A stretch of 64,000 nt of DNA from Candidatus Rhodoferax odensensis. Its GTDB lineage: Bacteria > Pseudomonadota > Gammaproteobacteria > Burkholderiales > Burkholderiaceae_C. Positions 44,476 through 52,537 of the stretch are shown piece by piece. A program made the translations under genes and the position numbers. Each line of letters opens with the position of its first letter. Position 1 is the stretch's first letter. The notes under the pieces are model-generated. The model was not told the DNA's origin. It saw only the letters and a program-made list of their open reading frames with translations, and did not search any database. The stretch lies in NCBI GenBank assembly GCA_016718405.1, contig JADKDJ010000003.1:124001-188000 (forward strand), in the 5' to 3' direction.

Positions 44476-45083
44476 CGGGCGTGCCGCTTGCGGCGCCAGA
44501 TAGTTCTGGCCCGACACCACCGGCCTGCCGGTTTGAAGCTCCAACTGTTTGCGCGCCTGCTTGGCGATACCGCCGCCTGCTTTGGCGGCCGTGGTGTTGT
44601 CTGCCATGCCGGTTGCGGCCGTGGTTTCTGGGCGATGGTCGGCCGGGGCGGGGGGGGTGAGTTCGCGCCCTCGCCATCTGGTCGCCGGGGCGCCGGCTTT
44701 GAGCGACTGGTGCAGGGTCGGCCTCGCATTTCTGCTACGCTGCGCTCGTAGCCCACTTTGGCGAGCCAGAGTTTGATGGGTTCGGCTTTGGGGCTGGGGA
44801 TGGATTGCACGATACGCAGCAACGTGGCGGCTTTGGCGCAATCGGTTTCGCGTTGCTTACCGTCCGCGGCGGTGAGTTTGAACTGTACGATTTCGTCGTA
44901 CGGTTGCTCGGAACCCGCCTCCTGAGCCAACTTGCGCTTGAGGTCTGACCAGTAGCGCTTGGCACTTTTGCTCTCGGTCAGCACCTGCACCACATCCACC
45001 ACCGAAAACCACCACGCCTCGGTGTCCTCGTCAAACACACGGCGGATGGGTTGACCGTCAAAGTCGGTCGGCAATATCTTCAT
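44452..45083 (-). pseudogene. BRO-family/antirepressor-like protein, broken
   Basis: N-terminal BRO domain intact for about 112 residues from ATG 45083 (MKILPTDFDGQPIRRVFDEDTEAWWFSVVDVVQVL...IKLWLAKVGYER). The central part is missing, and the typical C-terminal tail (TTAATGMADNTTAAKAGGGIAKQARKQLELQTGRPVVSGQNYL) is in another frame, ending at 44452. BRO-N proteins are phage or mobile-element DNA-binding proteins. Its promoter region contains a perfect LexA box shared with the divergent glycosylase gene. Confidence 0.75.
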
Positions 45084-45106
45084 GACCTGATCCCTGCAAG
45101 TGGATA

Positions 45107-45126
45107 TACTGTATTTTTGCACAGTA
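45107..45126. promoter_or_regulatory. LexA (SOS) box between BRO and ycaQ-like genes
   Basis: TACTGTATTTTTGCACAGTA has perfect CTGT-N8-ACAG arms with flanking TA, equal to the Escherichia coli type consensus outside its centre. It is 24 bases before the BRO start and 18 before the ycaQ-like start, so LexA could control both. Confidence 0.8.
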
Positions 45127-45143
45127 TCGCGACACCAGCAACC

Positions 45144-46235
45144 ATGCCCCTCACCCTGGACACCCTGCGCCGCTACGCCGTGGCGCGCACCCTGTTTGCG
45201 CCCACCACGCTTGCCAGGGCCATCACCAAACTGGGCTATGTGCAGGCCGACCCGATCCGCGCTCCGGCACGGGCGCAAGACCTGACGCTGCGCCACCGGG
45301 TCAAGGGCTACTGCGCGGGCGACTTGGAGCGGCGCTACGCCAAGCTGGACATTGAAGAAGACTTCTTCGTCAACTACGGCTTTTTGCCGCGCGCCACGCA
45401 GGCGCTGATGCACCCGCGCACCCCCCGCACGGCGCTGACCCCGGCGCGGCGCAAGCAGATGGACGCGGTGCTGGAGTTTGTGCAGGCGCACGGCGTGGTG
45501 CACCCGCGCGCGGTGGACGCGCACTTTGCGCACGGCAAGTCGCGCAACTGGTTTGGCGGCTCCAGCAATGCCAGCACGCAGTTGCTCGACGACATGCATT
45601 ACCGTGGCTTGCTGCGTATTGCCGCTCGCGCCAGTGGCGTGCGCACCTATGCCGCGAGAGTGGCCGCCGAAGACGCGCCGGACCCCCAGCAGGCCATGGA
45701 TGCATTGGTGGACGTGATCGTGCACAAGTACGCGCCGCTGCCCGAACGATCTTTGAGCGAACTGATCAGCCACCTGCGCGGTGGCGCCCCGCAATGGGCG
45801 CATTTTCGACGCGATGCACTGGCGCGTGCCAAGCAACGCCTGGCCAGCGCCACGGTAGACGGACAGACCTTCTACTGGCCCACCGACGAAAACCCGGCGT
45901 CACTCCGCCACGTGCCAGATGACGCGGTGCGCCTGCTGGCCCCGTTTGACCCGCTGGTGTGGGACCGCCGCCGCTTCGAGCACCTGTGGGGCTGGGCCTA
46001 CCGCTTTGAGGCCTACACGCCCGCCCCCAAACGTGTGCGCGGCTACTATGCATTGCCGCTGTTGTGGCGTGAGCAGGTGATTGGCTGGGGCAATGTGTCG
46101 GTGACCGATGGGCAGTTGCAGGCCGAGCTGGGTTACGTGGCCGGCAAACCGCCGCGCGACGCCGCGTACCAGCGCGCGCTGGCCGAGGAACTGGACCGGT
46201 TGCGGGGGTTTTTACGTCTACCCACGACAATCTGA
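45144..46235 (+). CDS. YcaQ/AlkZ-like DNA glycosylase (HTH_42)
   Basis: 363 residues. HTH_42 family: LDTLRRYAVARTLF, LGYVQADPIRAPARAQDLTLRHRVKGY (the Gln-x-Asp catalytic loop of AlkZ/YcaQ), FFVNYGFLP, and the late LLAPFDPLVWDRRRFEHLWGWAYRFEAYTP and RVRGYYALPLLWREQVIGW. Members unhook interstrand crosslinks or remove alkylated purines. The start is ATG 45144; earlier in-frame codons overlap the LexA box. SOS control would suit this role. Confidence 0.85.
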   Translation: MPLTLDTLRRYAVARTLFAPTTLARAITKLGYVQADPIRAPARAQDLTLRHRVKGYCAGDLERRYAKLDIEEDFFVNYGFLPRATQALMHPRTPRTALTPARRKQMDAVLEFVQAHGVVHPRAVDAHFAHGKSRNWFGGSSNASTQLLDDMHYRGLLRIAARASGVRTYAARVAAEDAPDPQQAMDALVDVIVHKYAPLPERSLSELISHLRGGAPQWAHFRRDALARAKQRLASATVDGQTFYWPTDENPASLRHVPDDAVRLLAPFDPLVWDRRRFEHLWGWAYRFEAYTPAPKRVRGYYALPLLWREQVIGWGNVSVTDGQLQAELGYVAGKPPRDAAYQRALAEELDRLRGFLRLPTTI

Positions 46236-46252
46236 CGATTTGCGAGCAGTCC

Positions 46253-46507
46253 ATGCCCCAAGACCTACCCCCACGGCCCGAGCCCACCATCACCCCGGAG
46301 ATGTGCGAAGCTTGTGCCGGTGTGCAGCAGCACTGGCGCCGCGCCAAGGGTCACCCCGAGCTGATGCAGGGCACACACCGCACGGTGGCGCACAAGCACG
46401 GTTCGGTGACCATCACCAAGTACCGCTGCGAGCGCTGCGGCACGGTCTGGGAGTACGAGAACAACAAGGTCAACCACCATGCGGGTTGGTCGGTGTTGGG
46501 GCGGTAG
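46253..46507 (+). CDS. Small zinc-ribbon-like protein
   Basis: 84 residues, not assigned to a named family. Two Cys pairs, CEAC (about 18-21) and CERC (about 58-61), look like a zinc ribbon; the strand TITKYRCERCGTVWEYENNK follows. It starts 17 bases after the glycosylase stop and may share its transcript. Confidence 0.6.
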   Translation: MPQDLPPRPEPTITPEMCEACAGVQQHWRRAKGHPELMQGTHRTVAHKHGSVTITKYRCERCGTVWEYENNKVNHHAGWSVLGR

Positions 46508-46640
46508 TTCGGTCTGGACTCTGCCCGTGGATCGGGCCCCCTAAGGCCAGGTCCCTGGCACCTTCGTGACGGGCGGTGCGCGTGTTTGCTTCTAAGCTTG
46601 TGCGGACACATCACCGCCACCCGACTTACAGGAGACACGC

Positions 46641-47408
46641 ATGAACGAACTCTTTTCACTCAAGGGCCGCACGGCTCTCATCACTGGCGGCTCACGTGGC
46701 ATCGGCCGCATGATCGCCGAGGGTTTTCTTAAACAAGGCGCCAAGGTCTACATCAGCGCGCGCAAAACCGCCGCCTGCGACCAGACCGCCACTGAGTTGT
46801 CGGCACTGGGGCCATGCGTCTCGCTGCCGGCAGATGTATCGACGCTGGAGGGCGCCCGCGCGCTGGTGGCAGCCTACTCGGCGCACGAGAGCCAGCTCGA
46901 CATCCTGGTCAACAACGCGGGAGCGGCCTGGGGCGCAACCTTCGACGAGTTTCCCGAGAACGGCTGGGACAAGGTGGTGGACTTGAATCTGAAAGCCCCG
47001 TTTTTCCTGACCCAGGCGCTGCATGGTCACCTGCACAAGGCCGGCCAGAGCCACGTGGCAAAGGTGATAAACATCGCCTCCATCGACGGCGTCTCGGTCA
47101 ATCCGCAGGAGACGTACTCCTACGCGGCCAGCAAGGCCGGCCTGATCCACCTGACGCGCCGCATGGCGCTGCGCCTGGTCAAGGACAACATCGTCGTCAC
47201 GGCGATTGCACCGGGCGCTTTTGCCTCGGAGATGAACAAGGACGCGCGCGACCACGAGGCGGAGGTCTCAGCTCGCATTCCGGCTGGGCGCATCGGCACG
47301 TCCGAGGACATGGCTGGCGCCGCCATCTTTCTGGCTTCGCGAGCGGGGGACTATGTGGTGGGCTCGACGCTGGTGGTGGATGGCGGGGTCACACACGCGC
47401 GGGGGTAG
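46641..47408 (+). CDS. SDR-family oxidoreductase (FabG-like)
   Basis: 255 residues. NAD(P) site TGGSRGIGR (about 16-24), NNAGAAW (92-98), catalytic Ser in NIASIDGVSV, and YSYAASKAG (Tyr-x-x-x-Lys). C-terminal VVDGGVTHARG is typical of classical SDRs. A GGAG ribosome binding site precedes the ATG. Substrate unknown; neighbours give no pathway. Confidence 0.88.
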   Translation: MNELFSLKGRTALITGGSRGIGRMIAEGFLKQGAKVYISARKTAACDQTATELSALGPCVSLPADVSTLEGARALVAAYSAHESQLDILVNNAGAAWGATFDEFPENGWDKVVDLNLKAPFFLTQALHGHLHKAGQSHVAKVINIASIDGVSVNPQETYSYAASKAGLIHLTRRMALRLVKDNIVVTAIAPGAFASEMNKDARDHEAEVSARIPAGRIGTSEDMAGAAIFLASRAGDYVVGSTLVVDGGVTHARG

Positions 47409-47580
47409 ACGGGGCATTGCCGTCCGATGTCTGAAGTCTTAGATCACGTTTGACCCTGGCTATAGCAGTCGGAAGGACGCTACCGCTGCGCGCAATGTGT
47501 CAATCGGGCTGGCTCCAACGGTCGATGGCCACACTGGGTACTATGGACGTCCCACACCCGCTGCAATGCCACCTCCCACC

Positions 47581-49386
47581 ATGAAAACCCGCCTCACACG
47601 CGCCGAAGTCCCGATCGAGCTGACCTGGAACCTCGACGAGCTGTTTGCCTCCCCCGCCGACTGGGAGGCTGCGCTGGAAGATGTGGACACGGCACGCGCC
47701 GATGTCTCTGCCTACCAGGGCCGGCTGGGCACCAATGCCGCCACCTTGCTGGCGTGTCTGGACACCATGGAAGCGATCCAGCAGCGCTTCATCCGCGTCA
47801 TGACGTTTGCCCACCTGCGCAATGCGCAAGACGGCACCAACCCCCACAGCCAAGCGGCAATAGCGCGCGTGGCCGCCCTTAGCGCGCGGCTGAGCGCCAG
47901 TTTGGCGTTTGTGGAGTCGGAAGTGCTGCAACTGCCAGACGGCGTGGTGGAGCAGTTCCTGGCAGCCGAGCCCGGCCTGGCGGCGCACAAGATTTACTTG
48001 CAGGACTTGCTGGAACTGCGGCCACACCGGCTCGGCGCCGATACCGAACAGGTGCTGGCCTCGCTGGGCGAAGTGATGGGCGCGCCCTCCATGATCTACC
48101 ACCGTTCCAAAGCCAGCGACATCCAGTTTGCGCCGTTCACCGACGCCGCCGGCGCGGTCTACCCCAACTCCTTCAACGCGTATGAGTCCACTTATGAATC
48201 GCATGAGGACTGCAGTGTGCGCCGCGGCGCCTGGCAGTCGTTCAGCGCGGGGCTGAAAGCCTACAACAACACCTATGCGGCCACCTTCGCCACCGAAGTC
48301 AAGAAGAACGTGGTGTTGGCCCGCTTGCGCCACTACCCCAGCACCGAAGCGTTTCTGTTGCAGGCCCACAAGGTTCCCGTCACGCTGTACACCAACATCC
48401 TGCAGATCATCCAAGCTGAGCTGGCGCCGCACATGCGCCGTTACGCCCGGCTACGCCAGCACGTGCTGGGCCTGGACAAGCTGCTGTATTGCGACATCAA
48501 GGCGCCGCTGGACCCCGCGTTCAACCCCCGCGTGACCTACGACGAAGCCTGCGAGCTGATCCTTGATGCACTGGCGCCGATGGGGCCGGAGTACTGTGCC
48601 TTCACGCGCACCGCGCTTAAGGAACGCTGGGTGGACCGGGCCGACAACGTGGGCAAATCATCGGGGGCGTTTTGTGCCTCGCCGTATGGCGTACACCCCT
48701 ACATCCTGATCACCTGGGCCGACTCAATGCGCAATGTGTTCACGCTGGCGCATGAGCTGGGCCACGGCGGGCACTTTGGCCTGGCGATGAAGCACCAGCG
48801 ATTGGTCAACACCCGCCCGGCCATGCCCTTTGTGGAGGCGCCGTCGATCATGAACGAGATGCTGCTGGCGCACCACGTCCTGAGCCAGAGCAGCGATCCG
48901 CGCATGCGCCGCTCCATCATCATGCAGGTGCTGGGCACCTTCCACCACAACTTCGTCACGCACCTGCTGGAGGCCGAACTGCAGCGCCAAATTTACGCAC
49001 TGGCGGAATCGGGCCAGGCCATCACGGCGTCGGTGCTGAACCAGCGCACCGGCGCTATCCTGAGCGCGTTTTGGGGTGACACGGTGGAGATGGACGAGGG
49101 CGCGCGCATGACCTGGATGCGTCAGCCCCACTACTACATGGGCCTGTATCCCTACACCTACTCGGTTGGCCTGGTCGCGTCGACTGCGATGGCCCGCCTG
49201 GTCCAGGACGAGGGGCAACCGGCGGTAGAACGCTGGCTCAACGTGCTCAAGGCCGGCGGCACGATGAAGCCGCTGGAGCTGATGCAGGCCGCCGGCATCG
49301 ACATGCGTTCGCCAGCGCCAATTCATGACGCCGTGGCCTATGTGGGCAGCTTGATCGACGAGCTTGAGCTGGCCTTTGCGGCTTGA
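47581..49386 (+). CDS. pepF: M3-family oligoendopeptidase F
   Basis: 601 residues from ATG 47581 (in-frame ATG 47566 is an alternative). The N-terminal domain spans about 1-180; the catalytic core has the zinc motif FTLAHELGHGGHFG (HELGH) and a downstream Glu in FVEAPSIMNEMLLAHH; the C-terminal part includes WMRQPHYYMGLYPYTYSVGL. Cleaves short peptides in the cytoplasm. Length and order are normal. Confidence 0.92.
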   Translation: MKTRLTRAEVPIELTWNLDELFASPADWEAALEDVDTARADVSAYQGRLGTNAATLLACLDTMEAIQQRFIRVMTFAHLRNAQDGTNPHSQAAIARVAALSARLSASLAFVESEVLQLPDGVVEQFLAAEPGLAAHKIYLQDLLELRPHRLGADTEQVLASLGEVMGAPSMIYHRSKASDIQFAPFTDAAGAVYPNSFNAYESTYESHEDCSVRRGAWQSFSAGLKAYNNTYAATFATEVKKNVVLARLRHYPSTEAFLLQAHKVPVTLYTNILQIIQAELAPHMRRYARLRQHVLGLDKLLYCDIKAPLDPAFNPRVTYDEACELILDALAPMGPEYCAFTRTALKERWVDRADNVGKSSGAFCASPYGVHPYILITWADSMRNVFTLAHELGHGGHFGLAMKHQRLVNTRPAMPFVEAPSIMNEMLLAHHVLSQSSDPRMRRSIIMQVLGTFHHNFVTHLLEAELQRQIYALAESGQAITASVLNQRTGAILSAFWGDTVEMDEGARMTWMRQPHYYMGLYPYTYSVGLVASTAMARLVQDEGQPAVERWLNVLKAGGTMKPLELMQAAGIDMRSPAPIHDAVAYVGSLIDELELAFAA

Positions 49387-49514
49387 ACGCGGTGGATAGC
49401 CAGCACCACCAGAACCCGCCCATCGCGGTCAAGTCCAGACGGCATTGAAAGTCGGCACTACCGCCCGCATGTACATGAACAATTGACACCCCACCAACGA
49501 TCCCCAGGAACACC

Positions 49515-50219
49515 ATGACCGCGCCTTCCGATCTCCCCATCACCCGAAAGTGGCCCGCGCAGTATCCCGATCGACTGCAGCTCTATTCGCTGCCCACACC
49601 CAACGGCGTCAAGGTGTCGATCATGCTTGAAGAACTGGGCCTGCCTTACGAGCCGCATCTGGTCGACTTCGAATCCAACGATCAGATGTCGCCTGAGTTT
49701 TTGTCACTCAACCCCAACAACAAGATCCCGGCGATCATCGACCCCGATGGTCCGGGTGGCAAACCGCTGGCGTTGTTCGAGTCCGGCGCGATTCTGTTGT
49801 ACCTGGCGGAGAAAACGGCTCAGTTGATCCCGCAGGATGCCGCGCAGCGTTATGAGACGATTCAGTGGCTGATGTGGCAAATGGGGGGTGTTGGCCCCAT
49901 GTTCGGACAAGTTGGTTTCTTCAAGGTGTTTGCTGGCAAGGACTTCGAGGACAAGCGGCCGCTGGGTCGCTACGTGGCTGAGAGCAAGCGTCTGCTGGGC
50001 GTGCTGAACCAACGCCTGGCCACACGCACCTGGATCATGGGCGACAGCTACACCATTGCCGATATCGCAGTGCTGCCCTGGGTGCGCAACCTGATTGAGC
50101 GCTACCAGGCCGGCGACATGGTGGGCATGCAAGACTTCCCACATGTGACCCGCGCCCTGGCGGCGTTCGTGGCACGACCAGCGGTGGCACGCGGGCTGCT
50201 AGTCCCCAAACGCTCCTGA
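49515..50219 (+). CDS. Glutathione S-transferase family protein (YfcG-like)
   Basis: 234 residues. Thioredoxin-like N-terminal domain: QLYSLPTPNGVKVSIMLEELGLPYEP, NPNNKIPAI and ESGAILLYLAE (Glu-Ser for glutathione). Helical C-terminal domain with MWQMGGVGPMFGQVGFF, typical of the YfcG/YghU-like Nu-class group, which use disulfide-bond oxidoreductase chemistry. GTTCCACACC leader with a moderate AGGAA ribosome binding site. Confidence 0.9.
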   Translation: MTAPSDLPITRKWPAQYPDRLQLYSLPTPNGVKVSIMLEELGLPYEPHLVDFESNDQMSPEFLSLNPNNKIPAIIDPDGPGGKPLALFESGAILLYLAEKTAQLIPQDAAQRYETIQWLMWQMGGVGPMFGQVGFFKVFAGKDFEDKRPLGRYVAESKRLLGVLNQRLATRTWIMGDSYTIADIAVLPWVRNLIERYQAGDMVGMQDFPHVTRALAAFVARPAVARGLLVPKRS

Positions 50220-50348
50220 TTCAATAGCAGTCCTGGTACAAACGCGCGCGCCTTGGGCCGCCGTGCGGCAATAGCGCACGCAGGACCCACACCGCCAGGC
50301 CCAGGCGCCGGCCGATTCGCAGCAGCGTCACGCGCCACCCATCGCCCC

Positions 50349-51206
50349 TTACGCCAAGGGCAGATAAATGTCCGACAGCAGTTGATCCGGTGCCGTGTCG
50401 CGCGGATTGTTCAGGTATTCCTCAAACACCGGGCTGTTGGCCGCCTCGTAGCCCGATTGCACCAGCCAGTGCCCATACAACCATTGGTAGGCGGCGCGCA
50501 TGGTGGCGTAGGGGCCTTGGTGGCGCAGCACGGCGCAGCGGCCACCCCCCAAGGTGAAGGGCTCCAGCGGTGGCTGCGGCACGGCGCCAGGCGGCAGGCT
50601 GAGACCGGCACGCGAATGCAACTGCGCCTCGGGCACGGCAAAAGGATCGTCGTCGTAGACGGCCATCCAGCGCATGCCGGGCCGTGCCAGGCCTTGTGCG
50701 GCCATGCGGGTGAAGGCCACTTCAAAGGCCCGCCCCACCTGCATGTACGGGCCACGGTGCGCGATACCGGCCAGTTGCACGGCGGGCACGTGGCGCACCT
50801 CCACTGTGTAGGTGGTCACCACCGCCACGCCATGGCGCTGCGCCTGGCGAAACGCCACGTGGGCGCCTTCGGTGCGGTAGCGCGTGGGGCTCATCCCGTA
50901 GGCCGTGGAGAAGGCTCGGGTAAAGGACTGCGCGTTGGGGTAGCCGCATTTGCGCGCCACCTGCTCGACCGCCAGCAAGGTGTTGGCCAAGTAGCCGCTG
51001 GCCCGCGCCAGACGCAGGCGCCGCACAGTGGCGGCAATGGTCTCCCCGTACAAGGCTTGGTACACCCGATGCCAATGGAAGGGCGACAGATGCGCCACCT
51101 CGGCCAGCCGGTTCAGGTCCAGCTCCTCAGCCAGGTGGTCGTGGATGTAGGCGGTGACGCGGCTCAGGCGCTCCTGGTAATCGGTCCAGCTATGGCTTTT
51201 GTTCAT
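50349..51206 (-). CDS. AraC-family regulator with GyrI-like domain
   Basis: 285 residues. N-terminal AraC DNA-binding domain (residues 8-105: VTAYIHDHLAEELDLNRLAEVAHLSPFHWHRVYQALYGET; CGYPNAQSFTRAFSTAYGMSPTRYR), C-terminal GyrI-like effector-binding domain (about 130-285) with VQLAGIAHRGPYMQV and DDDP. The SoxR/Rob-like layout suggests binding of small drugs or metabolites. Its start overlaps the stop of the upstream GyrI-like gene as ATGA, so the two are coupled. Confidence 0.9.
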   Translation of the reverse strand: MNKSHSWTDYQERLSRVTAYIHDHLAEELDLNRLAEVAHLSPFHWHRVYQALYGETIAATVRRLRLARASGYLANTLLAVEQVARKCGYPNAQSFTRAFSTAYGMSPTRYRTEGAHVAFRQAQRHGVAVVTTYTVEVRHVPAVQLAGIAHRGPYMQVGRAFEVAFTRMAAQGLARPGMRWMAVYDDDPFAVPEAQLHSRAGLSLPPGAVPQPPLEPFTLGGGRCAVLRHQGPYATMRAAYQWLYGHWLVQSGYEAANSPVFEEYLNNPRDTAPDQLLSDIYLPLA

Positions 51207-51715
51207 GCAGGCATGGTGGCAGGGAAGAGGCCAATGGAGATCGTGATGTTGCCATTGGCATGGTACTGCTCGTATTCGGCGATGAAGGTCTTGGCCAGGT
51301 CGCTGCGTTGCCAGATGGTTTGCCAGGCGGCGCCGACCAGGTCGAAGCGGCCTGTCTCCACGCCAAACACGGCGCGCTGCGATGCGGGCACCACCACGCG
51401 CACCATGCCCGCTGGCACCGGTGCGTCCGCCGCCACAGCCGCACCAATGACCAGTGAATACAAGCCGGTATTGTTGCGGCCCGCGTGCTCGAAGTGCGTG
51501 TAGACGGCCAACACATCGTCGTTGCGCTTGACCGGGAGGCTGGCCAGCACGGCCTCTTGCGTGAAACGCTGCCAGTGCGGCGGAATGGTCTGCGCGGCCA
51601 CGCTGTTGGAGGTGCGCAGCTCGATGCCCACCACGGTGATGGCGTTAGGCAGTGTTGCGACATGTTGGGGAAATTGGGGAGTGGTCATGGGGCGATTACT
51701 CATGGGGTTGAACAT
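51203..51715 (-). CDS. GyrI/YdeE-like effector-binding protein
   Basis: About 170 residues; starts at 51715, 51703 and 51688 are all possible and none has a clear ribosome binding site. Stand-alone domain of the integron-associated effector-binding type: VVGIELRTSN, PPHWQRFTQE, AVYTHFEHAG and WQTIWQRSDLAKTFIAEYEQY. It overlaps the AraC-GyrI regulator and may share or sequester its ligand; this is inference. Confidence 0.82.
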   Translation of the reverse strand: MFNPMSNRPMTTPQFPQHVATLPNAITVVGIELRTSNSVAAQTIPPHWQRFTQEAVLASLPVKRNDDVLAVYTHFEHAGRNNTGLYSLVIGAAVAADAPVPAGMVRVVVPASQRAVFGVETGRFDLVGAAWQTIWQRSDLAKTFIAEYEQYHANGNITISIGLFPATMPA

Positions 51716-51936
51716 GGCATGGAGTCTAGAAACATGGGCATGACAAATCTTGCGGAGTTGAAGTGGCTATGGCTGCAATGGTTGACACGCCAGCCCTGGT
51801 TTTGGAGAAGGTAGAAACTGCTGACGATCAGCGCTTGCGTTGGTTGCGCTCGGCCTGTTGATACGACCGCTCAAACGGCGAAGCAGGCACATCGTCTTCC
51901 GTGTCACAGGGCAAACCCACTTCAAGGAGCAGCAGC

Positions 51937-52407
51937 ATGAGCAAGTTCAAACCCATCCCGACCGGCTTTCACACCATCACGCCCTACCTCTCGGTGACGG
52001 ATGCCGATGCGGCCATCAAGTTCTACCAACAGGTATTCGGTGCCGAGGAGGTCGGGCGCATCACCATGGGGGGCGACACCGTCGGGCACGCGGAATTGCA
52101 GATCGGCGATTCCAAGCTCATGCTGGCACAGGAGATGCCGGACTGGGGCAACAAGAGTCCCCAGACACTTGGCGGCTCTCCGGTCACCATCGCCCTGTAC
52201 GTGGCCGATGTGGACGCCACCTTCCAACGCGCCCTGGACGCAGGTGCGACGGTGGTCGAGGCAGTCAAGGACCAGTTCTATGGCGACCGGGCCGGTTCTC
52301 TGACCGACCCCTTCGGGCACAAGTGGCACCTGCTGAGCCACATTGAAGACGTCAGCTTTGACGAGATGCAAAGGCGCTGCGACGCGATGATGACGGCAGG
52401 CAGTTGA
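51937..52407 (+). CDS. PhnB-like VOC-family protein
   Basis: 156 residues with an AAGGAG ribosome binding site. PhnB/VOC layout: ITPYLSVTDADAAIKFYQQVFGAEEV, IGDSKLMLAQEMP, VTIALYVADVDATFQRALDAGA and DRAGSLTDPFGHKWHLLSHIEDVS. The function of most members is unknown; some are glyoxalase-like. The gene stands alone on the plus strand. Confidence 0.87.
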   Translation: MSKFKPIPTGFHTITPYLSVTDADAAIKFYQQVFGAEEVGRITMGGDTVGHAELQIGDSKLMLAQEMPDWGNKSPQTLGGSPVTIALYVADVDATFQRALDAGATVVEAVKDQFYGDRAGSLTDPFGHKWHLLSHIEDVSFDEMQRRCDAMMTAGS

Positions 52408-52537
52408 GCGCCGCGTCAGCTTGGTCCGGTGATTGTGAGCAGTTGGTGCCTTGCGCTGCGGATCACCCACCAAGGCGCAGGGCATGAAATCGCTGTGTTA
52501 CTGGGCGTACCACGTGAGGACGGGCACGGCACGCTGA

